This document shows, piece after piece, positions 20,767-32,541 of a stretch of DNA of 64,000 nucleotides. A program made the translations under genes and the position numbers. This DNA is from Alitta virens (taxonomy: Eukaryota; Annelida; Polychaeta; Phyllodocida; Nereididae), in assembly GCA_932294295.1 (NCBI GenBank), contig OW028585.1, positions 15,929,360-15,993,359 on the forward strand, read 5' to 3'. Positions within the stretch are counted from its first letter, which is position 1; the number at the start of each line of letters is the position of its first letter. The notes under the pieces are model-generated. The model saw only the letters and a program-made list of their open reading frames with translations. It had not been told where the DNA came from and did not search any database.

Positions 20767-22812
20767 TCAATCAGTCTTACTCTGAACAACCCTTTCCTCT
20801 TGATAAATTGTGTATCCACATGTGTTATCTAAGATCACCTTTCTCTGCATATCCTTTGTCACAGACAATGCAAGTGTAGGGTCTCTCTCCACTACATTTT
20901 TTCTTATGTTTGTCAAATGACCTAGCTGTGTGAATCCCTTCTCACAGACATTGCAAGTGTAAGTTTTCTCACTAGATTGTATCGTCGTGTGGCAGGTCAG
21001 GCTACTTTGCATTATATATCCTTTTCCACAGACATTGCAAGTAAAAGGTCTCTCTCCACTGTGTATTCTCATGTGTCTGGTCAGGGAACCTTGTTGTGTA
21101 AATCCTTTCCCACAGGCATTGCAGGTGTAAGGTCTCTCTCCACTGTGTATCATCATGTGTTTGGTCAGGGAACCTTGTTGTGTAAATCCTTTCCCACAGG
21201 CATTGCAGTTGTAAGTATCTCCACTGTGTATTTTCATGTGTCTGGTCAGCTCACTTTGCTCTAAAAATCCTTTCCCACAGATATAACAAGTGTAAGGTCT
21301 CTCTCCACTGTGCATCCTCATATGTCTGGTCAGGTGATGCTGATGTACAAATATTTTCCCACAGACATTGCAAGCATAAGGTTTCTCTCCGCTGTGTATC
21401 CTCATATGTGTTGTCAGGTGAGTTTTCTGTTTAAATCCTTTCCCGCAGACAGTGCAATTGTAAGGTCTCTCCAAACTGTGTATCGTGATGTGTTTAGTTA
21501 AGCCCCTTAGCTGTGTAAATCCTTTCCCACAGACACTGCACAGGTAAGGTTTCTCTCCACTGTGTATCTCTATGTGTGTGGTCAGGTTATTTTGCATGTT
21601 AAATCCTTTCCCACAAACATTGCAAGTGTATGGCTTCTCTCCACTGTGTATTCTCATGTGTTTGGTCAGAGTGTGTTTTTCTATAAATCCTTTCTCACAG
21701 ACATTACATGTGTAAGGTCTCTCTCCACTGTGTATTCTCATGTGTTTGGTCAGGTCACCTTGCTTTGTCAATCCTTTTCCGCAGACACTGCACATGTAAG
21801 GTTTCTCTAAGCTGTGCATCCCCATGTGTCTGGTCAGGCTATTGTGCCTGGTAAATCCTTTCCCACAGTCATTGCATGTATAAGGTCTCTCTCCACTGTG
21901 TATTATCATGTGTTTGGTCAAACTTTCTTTCCAGTAAAATCTTTTCCCACAGTCATTACAAGTATAAGGTCTCTCTCCACTGTGTATCATTATGTGCTTG
22001 GTCAGGTTTATTTTCCTGTTAAATCCTTTCCCACAGGCATTGCAAGTGTAAGGTCTCTCTCCACTGTGTATCATCATGTGTCGGGTCAGTTCACCTTGCT
22101 GTTTAAAGCCTTTCCCACAGATATAACAAGTGTAAGGTCTCTCTCCACTGTGTATCCTCATGTGTCTGGTCAGGTGACTTAACTGTGTAAATATCTTTCC
22201 ACAGACATTGCAAGTGTAAGGTTTCTCTCCACTGTGTATCCTTATGTGTGTTGTCAAGTGACATTTCTGTTTAAATCCTTTCCCACAGACACTGCACATG
22301 TAAGGTTTCTCTCCACTGTGTATCCCCATGTGTGTGGTAAGGCTATCGTGCCTGGTAAACCCTTTCCCACAGACATTGCAATTGTAAGTATCTTCACTGT
22401 GTATTTTCATGTGTAAAGTCCGCTGTTTTTCTTTTCTAAATTTCTTCCCACAAACACTGCACATGTAGGGCATATATCCAGAGTGTTTTTTCAAATGTGA
22501 AATCATACTAAGCTTTTGTGCAAATCCTTCCTCACAAATGTCACACTTATACCTTTTTCCACCACATGTTGCATTACTGCCGATCTCCCCATTTTCACAT
22601 TTAGTATTTGGTGATCTATTTCCCAACTGACAGTCATCACTGTTCGTGTCAACCATATTCCTTCCTTGTTCAAAATTTTGATTGCATTCTAAACTATCAC
22701 TTTCTGTTGAACGACTAACTTCAGAATGTTTTTCCTCTTTAACATCATGCTGCAAGGTGGTTTCACCACTCTTTTCAAATATGTCTTCAAATGCATAGTT
22801 GATTAATGCCAT
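20767..22812 (-). CDS. C2H2 zinc-finger protein, 18 intact fingers (family A, gene 2)
   Basis: The product has 681 residues. The leader (residues 1 to about 95, MALINYAFEDIFEKSG...) matches gene 1 and has no KRAB, BTB or SCAN domain. Eighteen canonical C2H2 fingers follow, then finger 19 with its last His changed to Gln, and a broken finger 20. From about residue 640 the frame is shifted: the last 43 residues are non-finger, while another frame still reads as finger sequence. Fingers 4-6 and 14-16 are related blocks (FKQK.HL, HLTRHM, then YICGKGF..ELTRHM), showing internal block duplication. The start at 22812 follows an acceptor AG at 22897-22898. An LTR element sits in the 3' flank. Presumed nuclear DNA-binding protein; target unknown. 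Confidence 0.92.
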   Translation of the reverse strand: MALINYAFEDIFEKSGETTLQHDVKEEKHSEVSRSTESDSLECNQNFEQGRNMVDTNSDDCQLGNRSPNTKCENGEIGSNATCGGKRYKCDICEEGFAQKLSMISHLKKHSGYMPYMCSVCGKKFRKEKQRTLHMKIHSEDTYNCNVCGKGFTRHDSLTTHMGIHSGEKPYMCSVCGKGFKQKCHLTTHIRIHSGEKPYTCNVCGKIFTQLSHLTRHMRIHSGERPYTCYICGKGFKQQGELTRHMMIHSGERPYTCNACGKGFNRKINLTKHIMIHSGERPYTCNDCGKRFYWKESLTKHMIIHSGERPYTCNDCGKGFTRHNSLTRHMGMHSLEKPYMCSVCGKGLTKQGDLTKHMRIHSGERPYTCNVCEKGFIEKHTLTKHMRIHSGEKPYTCNVCGKGFNMQNNLTTHIEIHSGEKPYLCSVCGKGFTQLRGLTKHITIHSLERPYNCTVCGKGFKQKTHLTTHMRIHSGEKPYACNVCGKIFVHQHHLTRHMRMHSGERPYTCYICGKGFLEQSELTRHMKIHSGDTYNCNACGKGFTQQGSLTKHMMIHSGERPYTCNACGKGFTQQGSLTRHMRIHSGERPFTCNVCGKGYIMQSSLTCHTTIQSSEKTYTCNVCEKGFTQLGHLTNIRKNVVERDPTLALSVTKDMQRKVILDNTCGYTIYQEERVVQSKTD

Positions 22813-23095
22813 TGCATTGCTATTTCATCATGTATAAATGTATTGCTATATATGTTTAATTTCCACTGGCTGGGAGTAACAAAAGGATATTGCTCTCTGA
22901 AAGGAAAAAAAAAGAGTATTCAATTAGATCAATGTAAACAACAATGTACCCATGCTTTGCATTGACCTAGATTTAAATTAATTTAAAAGGCAGAACCGAT
23001 CATTCCATCCCTGGCCCAGGCATACTTCACAAGCTATATCCCAGGTGAATGTAATTGCATGGGATGTTTAATTTGCATTGCCTTGTGGTAAGACA

Positions 23096-23205
23096 GATAG
23101 GTAGATAGATAGATAGATAGATAGGTAGATAGCTAGGTAGATAGATAGATAGGTAGATAGGTAAATAGATACATAGATACATAGATACATAGATAGATAT
23201 GGAAA
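23096..23205. repeat. GATA/GGTA microsatellite
   Basis: Interrupted GATA units with GGTA and GATACATA variants cover about 110 bp. They directly precede SINE B on the plus strand and may be its decayed 3' tail. Confidence 0.85.
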
Positions 23206-23234
23206 TTGCAGCCCTCTATGGCAAGTTCTTGCTG

Positions 23235-23470
23235 CTATCAAGGTTTGATTGATGAGGTGAGAGAGATGAGGAGTCCACCCATGTTACACATTTGCCCCAT
23301 GGGTGGGATCTTTTACTTGCCTCAGCAATGAGTGCAAGGGACTGCCAATTTAACATCTCATACGAACGACATCCAGCTGAGATGTTTCTCAAGAATGGTG
23401 CCTGGACCTGGGATTGAACCTGGGTCCTTCAGAGGAGCAAGCCAGTGTCTTACCAATAGACCACCCAGCT
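23235..23470 (-). mobile_element. tRNA-derived SINE, family B
   Basis: Read on the minus strand, the element begins with a tRNA-like head. It has an A-box-like TGGTCTATTGGTAAGA and, about 30 bp on, a B-box-like GGTTCAATCCC, which together form an RNA polymerase III promoter. The body continues for about 170 bp. A more diverged copy lies at 51003-51180. It has no coding capacity and would depend on a LINE. Confidence 0.7.
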
Positions 23471-23645
23471 ACTTTGTTAGTTTTGTTAGGAGGGTGTGGC
23501 ACAGGGTTAAGAGGCAGTGTCACATGAGTGCCATTGGGGTGACTCTAAATCTTATCATGCCTCTAGCAGCTAGGGGGTATCAGCGAGCATAACCTTTGAA
23601 GGTACTGGCCTCAACCATGCCTCAACGTAGCTGCCTTGGTTGTAT

Positions 23646-23673
23646 CATGGACGTAAAGGCTTTTACGTCCATG
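23646..23673. other. Perfect 12-bp hairpin
   Basis: CATGGACGTAAA, a 4-base loop GGCT, then TTTACGTCCATG. The arms are fully complementary and each holds an ACGT core. It might be an insertion relic or a protein site. Confidence 0.7.
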
Positions 23674-23679
23674 GTTGTG

Positions 23680-24480
23680 TTGAGTGGCCCAGCTGACGGA
23701 TGGTCATGATATCAGTAAACTAAATTAACTTCAGCCAAGCATTACACAACAATGCATGAGTTTATTAGGGAATCATACATAGACCGATTCCTCTATCCTT
23801 TGGATATTGCTCCACACCCCATATCATAAAATGCCAAGGATTGAAAAACAAAAAATATATATATATATATATATATACATACGGTGCATCAACAAACCTT
23901 CTGCAGATGCTCACATAGTATATATGTATGAAAACTGTTAAAGAACCTCTGTAACAAATGTAGTTGAGCACCTAGACATTGTAACATCTTTTGTATGTTT
24001 CTATTCTTGATATATCGAAGGAAATCACAAAATGATAATTCTGAATTAACAGTAAGCGCACATATCAACCGCAGATGGTGTTTTTGACAGCTATGTGAGA
24101 TGTTTCTGAGCATGTTAATAATTATATCAGATATATATTATACCTATTGTTGCCACTATTCAGTAAATGGAGTTTCCTTATGGTCTGCCAAGTTATAATG
24201 AATATGGCTTTAAACCTGGGGTCTTCTCAACAGTCCACCCAACAAAATTATGTTAGGGTCAGTGCAGTTCAAAAGTGAATGTACTATAATTTAGATATTT
24301 CATTTGCAAAATCTCACACACATTGGATTTATAGTTTCTTTCAAATGTTAGAAAGTTTAAAAGCACCTACATCAGTCTGATTGCTTTAGTATGTAAAGCT
24401 TTGTCAATGTCTAGTGGTTAAAGCTTTGATGTATCCATTATGTTATTTTTCCTTTTTAATTAAGGAAATGTAATACTCTG
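23680..24480. other. Intergenic, no supported gene
   Basis: AT-rich DNA with an AT dinucleotide run near 23856-23876. Short overlapping minus-strand frames lack any domain. Confidence 0.4.
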
Positions 24481-25720
24481 AGTTACTTATATGAGATATT
24501 TAATTTTTAATTACTGTTGACTTTTTCTTGTAGAGTCTACTAATACTACTAACAGATGGAGAGCATCATATGGTACATTGTACTGAGTACAATCCAATTT
24601 AAAACAATAAAGCTTACAATTACAATAGTGTCTTTCATATATAGATTTGAAAAAATTATCCCCATAAGGCACAACTACACTATTTTAGACGCAGTAGTGC
24701 AAATTTTCTGCTCGGAAAACAAAAACCAAACATTTTTGTTTTAATATATTATGTTGTTTGCTACATTCCATAAACATGGTACTGTATTTTTACAATGACA
24801 TCTATACACTTTTGAGAAATAAAGTGTTTAGAAATGTATGTTTTAAAATATGACAACTTTATTGTCATCCTCCTTGTGTGTAAGACATAATTATGAAAAT
24901 ACCCTAAATAATTAGCAAAAAATATGGTAATTTGCCTTTTGCAAACTATCAATATCAATAAGTATATGTGCAATAATGCATTGTAAAATTGTATGCAATA
25001 CTGTTATCTTTGTTTGCCCTCATAAATCTGTTTACAGGTCTACAGTCAAAATTGTACACTTAAGCCAATATTCAAAGTTGAATTTTCTCAAATTTGCTGA
25101 GGGCATGCCATTGGGGCAGCCTATTTCAGTTTTAACAGTAATTCTCTTCAAAAATTGTTTACTGAGCTTTAAAAACTACATGGCCTTTGCCAATAGTTTA
25201 TGAGTTGCTTTTGTACCAATATATATAGTCAATGTATGTTTGTTTACAATTACCATGAAAAGAATTACTCACATGGATATCTGAATTCCACTTCTCTTTG
25301 TCAGCCCTTGAGTCTCCAAACCTGACTAAATGTGTGTTGGATAATCCTATTCTGTGGATAAACTAGGTCATAACATTGCTCACTGACCTATATAGCAGAT
25401 GATGCTGGTGTAGTTTGGTTGCCATGGCAACAGCCCAAGCACAATAGCACAGCCATGCAGCAACATGAAGCAATACTTGGCTAGACATCTAGACATAGCA
25501 AGCATGACACACTAAAGCCAGATTAATGTACCTTGAGTTCATGTTAGCATTGTGGCAAGCTTAGGTCATGGCTGACTGATTCTATATATTACTTATTATA
25601 AACTACTTTATGAATTCAGGTCACAAATAAAAAGTTATTGATAATAATAAGGGAATGAGGAAGTGTGAACTGAAGCATTATCCCACATGTTTAATAATAA
25701 AAGTAAAACAGTGAGCATTA
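24480..25720 (-). repeat. Duplicated 5' flank of zinc-finger gene 2
   Basis: The block matches 30370-31700 over most of its length and 12510-13440 over its right part. Together with 12470-13440 this shows that the three family A genes carry a common upstream segment. Confidence 0.8.
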
Positions 25721-26190
25721 CCAACATAACAAGTACGAATGTACAGCAAAAGACTTAAAGATTGGAAAAATAACGTGTGTCAATAAAGCGCTTACTTTTA
25801 TGCCATCTATTCTGTAAATATTCAATCTGTGATATATAGTTACTAGTCATAATAAATATTTACTCACTTACTTACTGTTTTACTTACTCATGTATTTACT
25901 TACTAATCATATAATGGAATTGCAATCTTTTATTACACACTATCATCAATCATTCCTGATTACAAATTCGAACAAATGTCCAACACTGATCCTTAGTACA
26001 ATATTTTACTGTATTCAGAACATTCCTTTTATGTGTTTAGTGGGCTTAATTACAATGCAGTCCTTTATGATATTAATCAGCCCCGTAGCCAAGGGGGGTT
26101 TGAGGGGGTCGTTCGACCCATCCAACTTGGTCCAGGTCCACATTGAAACAATGTTGTGCCAGTTTATGATGTAATCCAATATTTTTGACA
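25721..26190. other. Intergenic with fragment of a dispersed repeat
   Basis: Around 26080-26125 a CCCGTAGCCAAGGGGGG motif followed by GAGGGGGTCG resembles an end of a transposon family common in marine invertebrates. No element boundary is defined. The rest is AT-rich. Confidence 0.3.
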
Positions 26191-27094
26191 TGTTCAGAGT
26201 TAGAGCATGAGTAATTCACATGGACTGAAAGTGAATTCCATGTTAATATTAATCTGTCTAACTCTGAACAACCCTTTCCTATCAATATATTGTGTATCCT
26301 CATGTGTTTGGTTAGATAACCTTCAAGTATAAGGTCTCTCTTCACTGTGTATTCTTATGTGCGTGGTCAGATGACCTTGCCTGGTAAATCCTTTTCCACA
26401 GACATTGCAAGTGTGAGGTCTGTCGCCACAGTGTATCCTCATGTGGTTGGTCAGGTTGCTTTGCTGTGTAAATCCTTTCTCACAGATAACACAAGTGTAA
26501 GGTCTTTCTCCACTGTGTATCCTCATGTGTGTGGTCAGATGATCTTGCCTGTTAAATCCTGTCTCACAGACATTGCAAGTGTAAGGTCTCTCTCCACTGT
26601 GTATCCTCATGTGTGTGGTGAGGTTACTTCGCTTGTTAAATCCTTACCACAGACATTGCAATTGTAAGTATCTCCACTGTGTATTTTCATGTGTAAAGTC
26701 CACTGTTTGGCTTTTCCAAACTTCTTTCCACACACACTGCATATATCTAAGACTCATCTCCAGAGTGTTCTTTCAGATGTGAAGTCAGAGTACGCTTTCA
26801 GGTGAATACTTTCTCACAAAAGTCACACTTAAACAATTTTTCATCACATGTTGCATAAGTGCCAATCTGCTCACTCTCTCGTGTGGTATTTGGTGATCTC
26901 TTTCCCAACTGATAGTCATCACTGTTCATTTCATTCATATTCTTTCCTTTTTCAAAATCTCGGTTGCATTCTAAACCTGTCTTGGTGTCACATGAATAAC
27001 TTCAGAATGTATTTCCTCTGCAACACCATGCTGTACAGTGTTGTCACTTCTTTTTTCAAATATTTCTTCAAAATGAATAGTTGATTGATGCCAT
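26190..27094 (-). pseudogene. C2H2 zinc-finger pseudogene (family A, gene 3)
   Basis: The order is the same as in genes 1 and 2: an ATG at 27092-27094, a family A leader, a first pair of divergent fingers, then canonical fingers. An extra T after codon 7 shifts the frame at once, and further breaks occur near 26760 and 26640. Only the stretch 26323-26610 stays open, with three full fingers and flanking parts. About four to six fingers remain compared with 16 or more in the paralogues, so the array has also shrunk. The 5' UTR acceptor (near 27155) and the 3' UTR (26190-26260) align with gene 2. This copy cannot make the family protein. Confidence 0.85.
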
Positions 27095-27481
27095 TTTTAT
27101 ATGTATACAGATATTACTATATGTTTAATTTCTTCCGGGTGGCAGTAACATAGGACCTTGCCCTCTGAAATTAAAAAGTATTCAACTAATTTCTCAGGTC
27201 AGCTGAGCAGATTAAATGTAAACAATGATCTACTCATTCTTTGCACGATTCAAATTCATTTAAAAGGCAGAACAGGATGAGTTCACGACTGCACATTTTC
27301 AGTACACCAACTGTCTGTATGTCTTTCGTCAAGAGCATCTGTCCAGCACAGTGTTGTAAAGCAATGCCCTATCACATGTTATGATTTGCAAATGATGTTG
27401 ATAGCAGTGAAACAAAAAAGACAAAGAAACCCCACTCTATGTAGTCTACACTTATAGGGGTGTAAAACAATGCCATATCAG

Positions 27482-29780
27482 CAGGGGCGGACTGGGCGGA
27501 CTGGGCCGCCGGGAGGCCGGGAGGTTTCCCGGTGGTCCGATGGTGTAAAAAATACAATTATAACTAGACTTGCAATTGTCCCTGACAATTACGATAAACT
27601 TTCCTTTCCTTTTATCTTTCTTGTTTAGTACCATTAATTTCTGCACTGGAAAAGTCTCCAAGGTCTCTTGAAAAAAAATTTCATACCATTATCTCTGGCC
27701 AGTTTCTTGGAACCGTGATGAAAATTTTTTTTTGTATACCCTGAAATGCGCAGAAGTGTCATGAAACGTTCAGAGTGCGATTGGGCCTTACTAGGGGTGC
27801 CAACTTCCTAAGTATCATGGGGGTGGGAAATAGGTGTCCTCACTACAAATGGTTTTCATAAATTCAGAAATCTTTGCCTTATTGTCTTAAACTATTCATA
27901 AGATGAACACACACCAGCACTGACTTTCAAAAAATATCTATTGGGTTTTTCTGTACTCTGCATTGGGCCTGAGTATAAAATGCATGAAAACTACATATGT
28001 AGGAAACACTGTAACCTTGACCCTTTGATCTAAATTTCTGAAATTTTCTTTTTTTTCAGTCATATGTATATACACACTTGTACATTTTTTGGGACTGATC
28101 TAATGAAAAATTTTGGGTTTTGGCTTTTTAAAGATTTTTTATTCAATTTCCAATAGAGAAAAAAATAAAGTACCTGAAAACCTCATAAATAATTGCCCTA
28201 ACCTCTCAAGTTGTACAGGAACTGTAAGATAATGAAAAAAGGTTTAACAACATATTTTCTTGATTACTGTACCTTGTATAGGACCCAGGTTCAAAACGCC
28301 TGAAAATTGCATATATAGGACACTCTGTGACCTTGACCCCATGACCTAGAATTCTGAAATAACTCACATTTGTGAAGCACATGTATATATACTCCTGTGA
28401 ATTTTTTTGGTTCAATCTATCAACAACATTTTGGTCTGAGTAAGCAATTTAGGCTTTATGAGTGATAAAAAAATTCTAGGGCATAAGCTTTTTGATGAAG
28501 GTAATTGCCCTGTTACAGTCATGTAGTACTACCCAGAGGACATATATGTGCAAAATATGAATGAAATTGAAGACTTTCTTCCTGCTTTTTTGGGGCGAGA
28601 AACATAAATTTGCTAACATTCATTGTAAAAATTGCTGACTCAGCGGTTTCAGGGAGGTAGGTAGGTAGGTCTCCCATTGGATAACATGGGAAAGAGAATT
28701 TTGGCTCCAGGTTCGAAACTGGTTAAGGTTGGTGAATAGACATTGTATCCTATGTAAAGGCCTAATTTTTCTCTACCTAATGACGCCAGTTGCATGTAAT
28801 TTGAATGAAAAGAACTGGAGTTAAAAATTATTGAAATCTGGACTGAAAAAAAATTCTATTGCCTAAGCCTTTTTATCAAAGCCCTTGCCCTTTTACATTT
28901 ACATAGTACTCCCTAGAGGACATATCTGTTAAAAAAATGGTGAGAATCCAAGCAGTTCTTCTACTGTTTTTTAGACTTTTTCATTTTGAGAAAATCAAAA
29001 AGTGACAAAAAATTTTCAATGTCTGACGCTTTTCCAAACGGAACGACTTAGAACATATTGCTATATATATCTGAAAAGAGAACATTTCAAGGATTCTAAA
29101 TATGTCTATGAGATTCCTGTATCTCAATATGGAGCCGAGATATAAGCAGTCAAAAATCGCAACTTTGGACCCCTGTACCACCTAGACCACTTTACCAAAT
29201 GGGCTCATGTTTTGCATGATAGTTGTACTAGGGTAGGACTATACAAGTATGAAATGGCAAGTCAATAAGATTATTCCTTCTATGGTTTTCAAAAAAAATT
29301 TCATGAAAATTTTGAACTACTTTTTTTAAAGAATTCATAGTTCAGTCAGCAGGCTCAGCATTTGGCTCAAACTCCTTTCTGCACTGCGTATTTGTCTAAG
29401 GTATCTTGAGAAAAATTCCCATGGAATTATCTCTGCCCAGTTTCCTGAAACCGTGCTCTTAAATTTGTTTTTTCTTTTGTGAATTACGCAGAAGTGTCAT
29501 GAAATTTGGTCATGAAATTTGTGCTGTTCAAAGCGCGCTCTGGCTGTCTGTGCACTCTTGAAGTGCCAAAGCCCTCTCTTTATTAGTTTCTGAGTAATAA
29601 GCCTTTACTTCTTCAGAAGAATAATAATAAAAAAAGAAAAATAAGACTTACAATAACAATATGAACTTTCCTACGGAAAGTTCATAAAAAAAAATAAAAA
29701 AATAAAAAATACCCAGAGATACATCTGGGCCGCTGTTACTCAAATTTCCAGGGCCACTATTTCATCCCAGTCCGCCCCTG
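27482..29780. mobile_element. 2.3-kb non-autonomous hAT-like transposon
   Basis: The ends are CAGGGGCGGACTGGG and its exact reverse complement, and CATATCAG is repeated on both sides (27474-27481 and 29781-29788). An 8-bp duplication and a CAGGGGCGG terminus are marks of the hAT superfamily. Paralogous copies of the surrounding host DNA at 30067-30074 and 43963-43970 carry a single CATATCAG and no insert, which confirms the boundaries. No transposase frame is present. Inside, about 140 bp at 27655-27790 recurs in direct orientation at 29396-29545, and a hairpin with 11-bp arms (ATGAACTTTCC) lies near 29661-29685, suggesting a nested or composite interior. Confidence 0.85.
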
Positions 29781-29788
29781 CATATCAG

Positions 29789-30370
29789 ATATTATGAATA
29801 CTCAAATTTCTATGTTTTTCAGAAAATTGAACTAATGCAGGAGTATGCCCCTAGGTGGCAGCAGTGTTTCCCTGGTGGAATAACATGTAACTAAGGTATG
29901 TCAACCATAGATTATGTTCACATTACTCCAAAACTAAAATATATTCTTTTGGCCAATTAGGCCTACACAAGTATGATTTGCAAATGATGTTGACAACACT
30001 GAAACAAAGTGGTACAAAGAAACCCCACACTAAATAATCTACACTGGTAACGATGCAAAGCAATGCCATATCAGATGTTATGTATACTCACATTTCTATG
30101 TATATTCAGGAAACTGAACTAATGCAGGAGTATGCCACATGTGCATTTACAATGTGAAGAGCCAAGATCATGTTTGAATGATTCTAAATTAGAATGGAAA
30201 GTATTAGTTTCTTAAGTAGTCAGATGAGGTATCTTATTCTATAGATTGAGATCTGGTACAAAAATTATATTGCATATCATTATGGCTATGAGACTCCCAA
30301 AAGGCACAACAACACCATTTTAGACATATTCTCTTAACTTAATGATTTACCTGTCGGTGCGTAGTATTCC
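29789..30370. repeat. Local duplication around the hAT insertion
   Basis: The block 29961-30140 repeats the host sequence seen at 27380-27481 joined to 29781-29860, that is, the same segment without the transposon. Diverged relatives occur at 33990-34130 and 43945-44060. Confidence 0.7.
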
Positions 30371-31700
30371 AGTTCTGCTTCTTATTTTGTAAAAATAGCA
30401 GATATGTCAATGTGAGTACCCAGAGGCACAACTAGGCCATATAGAGTAATACTGTAGTAAATTATGATAGGGTCAGTCCAGTTCGAATTTCACTCATATG
30501 GGATTTATGGTGTTTTTTGTATGTAGATTTGAATAGAAAACATAACCCCAAAAGGTGCAACCAGACTATCTTAGACATATTCTGATAAAGTTGCAGGCAT
30601 GTAGCTAGATGCAGCAGTGCACATGTTCTGCTCGGGAAACAAACACCAATTTGAAAGATTTTTGTTTTATTATATTATTTTGCTTGCTACATTCCATCAA
30701 CCATGATACTGTGTTTACAATTTTACATCCAACTTTCGGTGAAATAAAGTGCATAGATATGTACAACTTTACTGTCATACTCTTTGCTTATAAGACATCA
30801 TAATTATGAATATACCTAAATTATTATTTGCCCCATTGTCAACTCTCAATAGGCATACTAATTAGTAACTATGCAATGATGCAATGCACACCCAGATAGC
30901 ATTCCAAATTGGGCCAGCGTTGTTTTCTATATTGGCCGCCGTCGGTACAACATTGTTTCAACATCGCCGACATCACACCGATGTTGATATGATTTGCAAT
31001 CTGGGCATTGCATGCAATACATTTGTCAATTTGGTCCCTCATGAATCTGTTTACAGGTCTACAGTCAAAATTGTAAACTTAAGCTAATATTCATTGTTTA
31101 ATTTACTCTGAATTGGCTGAGGGTATGCCAATGGGGCAGCCTATGTTTTCAAGTTTTAACAATAATTCTCTTCGAAAATTGTTTGCTGAGGTTAAAATGT
31201 ACATGGCCTTTGCCAATAGTTTATGAGTTGCTCTTGTACCAATATATAAAGTCAATGCATGTATCTCTCCTCAATCTTGCAAGCTCACATTGCCACCACA
31301 TATATAGGCAGGGTTGTTGTTTACAATTTGCATGAACAGAATTACTCACATGGATATCTGAATTGCACTTCTCTTTGTCAGCCCTTGAGACTCCAAAACC
31401 TAATTGGCAGGTTTCTTTCAGATCCATTCAACCCAAATATATATTAGATCATCTGATCACATGGATAAAGACATACTAACATTTCTCACTGGCTAAGCAG
31501 GTGATGCTGTTGTTGTTTGCTTGCCATGGCTTTAGCCCAAGCACAACAGCATGGTCCTGCAGTGATAGCCATCTAGATATGGCAAGCCTGCATACAGCCA
31601 GTTCATTGTGGCCAGCCTCAGTGGCTGACTGATTCCGTGTCAGAATGGTACCTTTTGCAAAGGAACCCAGTCATGGTTGAATGAATTCAGGATAGAAGTA
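30370..31700 (-). repeat. Duplicated 5' flank of zinc-finger gene 3
   Basis: This aligns with 24480-25720, and in its right half with 12510-13440. It contains an insert-like block at 30893-31010 with repeated GCCGATGTTG-type motifs that is absent from the other two copies. Confidence 0.75.
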
Positions 31701-32541
31701 TAACAGTGATGGAGCAGTGTGACATAATGGGAATAAAAACCATTATAAGTGGACATAATGTAAGTTCTATAAAGCGGTCTTTGCTGAAGCCTTCAGTTTT
31801 ATTTTAACATATCTGTACATTATAGTGCATATTAAAATATTCATTGTGTATATATATTATAACTTCATGTATCATTCTTGCATTGCTTTCTTTAGTTTTC
31901 TTTCTGCTATTCTGTACATACTTGATGATTTTAATGTGTTAACTTGACACATGTATCTTTTGATATGGATTTGTCAATTTTTATATATAAATCCACCAAA
32001 TTAAGCCATGCAAGCTGCCTAATATACTATAATACGACTACTGACATGTGGAATAAGCAAAAATTGCCACCCATATAAACTTCAAACAAACTATTCGGTT
32101 GGATTTTCGCATTTATAACTATAATAATTCAATTAGTTACACAACAATTATCTTGCTATAAACTGAAATTGCATTATTTGAGGGGTTTTAAGGGTGGCAT
32201 ATTTCACTGATTGTGGCGAATTTCGCTGATTTCGAGTGTGCCATACACAAGGGCAAAACCAGATGAATTAAAAATAATTATTGCAAAATCAGAAGCTTAA
32301 AAAAATCAAACGTTTATGTCCTGGATTGTTCCAGTAGTAAGTTGTTGATCACACATTAAATGCTGGTACCAATAAAGACATTTATTGCATGCCCGTAGTT
32401 AGCCACTGGCATTGGCTGGATCTTCTTCATGAAATTGTGGACCTCCGATACAATTTTGCTATGGGCCTGTATTGTGGAAATTCACAAAGATATTTGTTGA
32501 GTCATTCAATCGACTGTGAATTGTCAAATAATATCTAAAGT
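31701..32541. other. Intergenic, no supported gene
   Basis: AT-rich, without open frames of note. It separates family A from family B zinc-finger genes. Confidence 0.4.
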
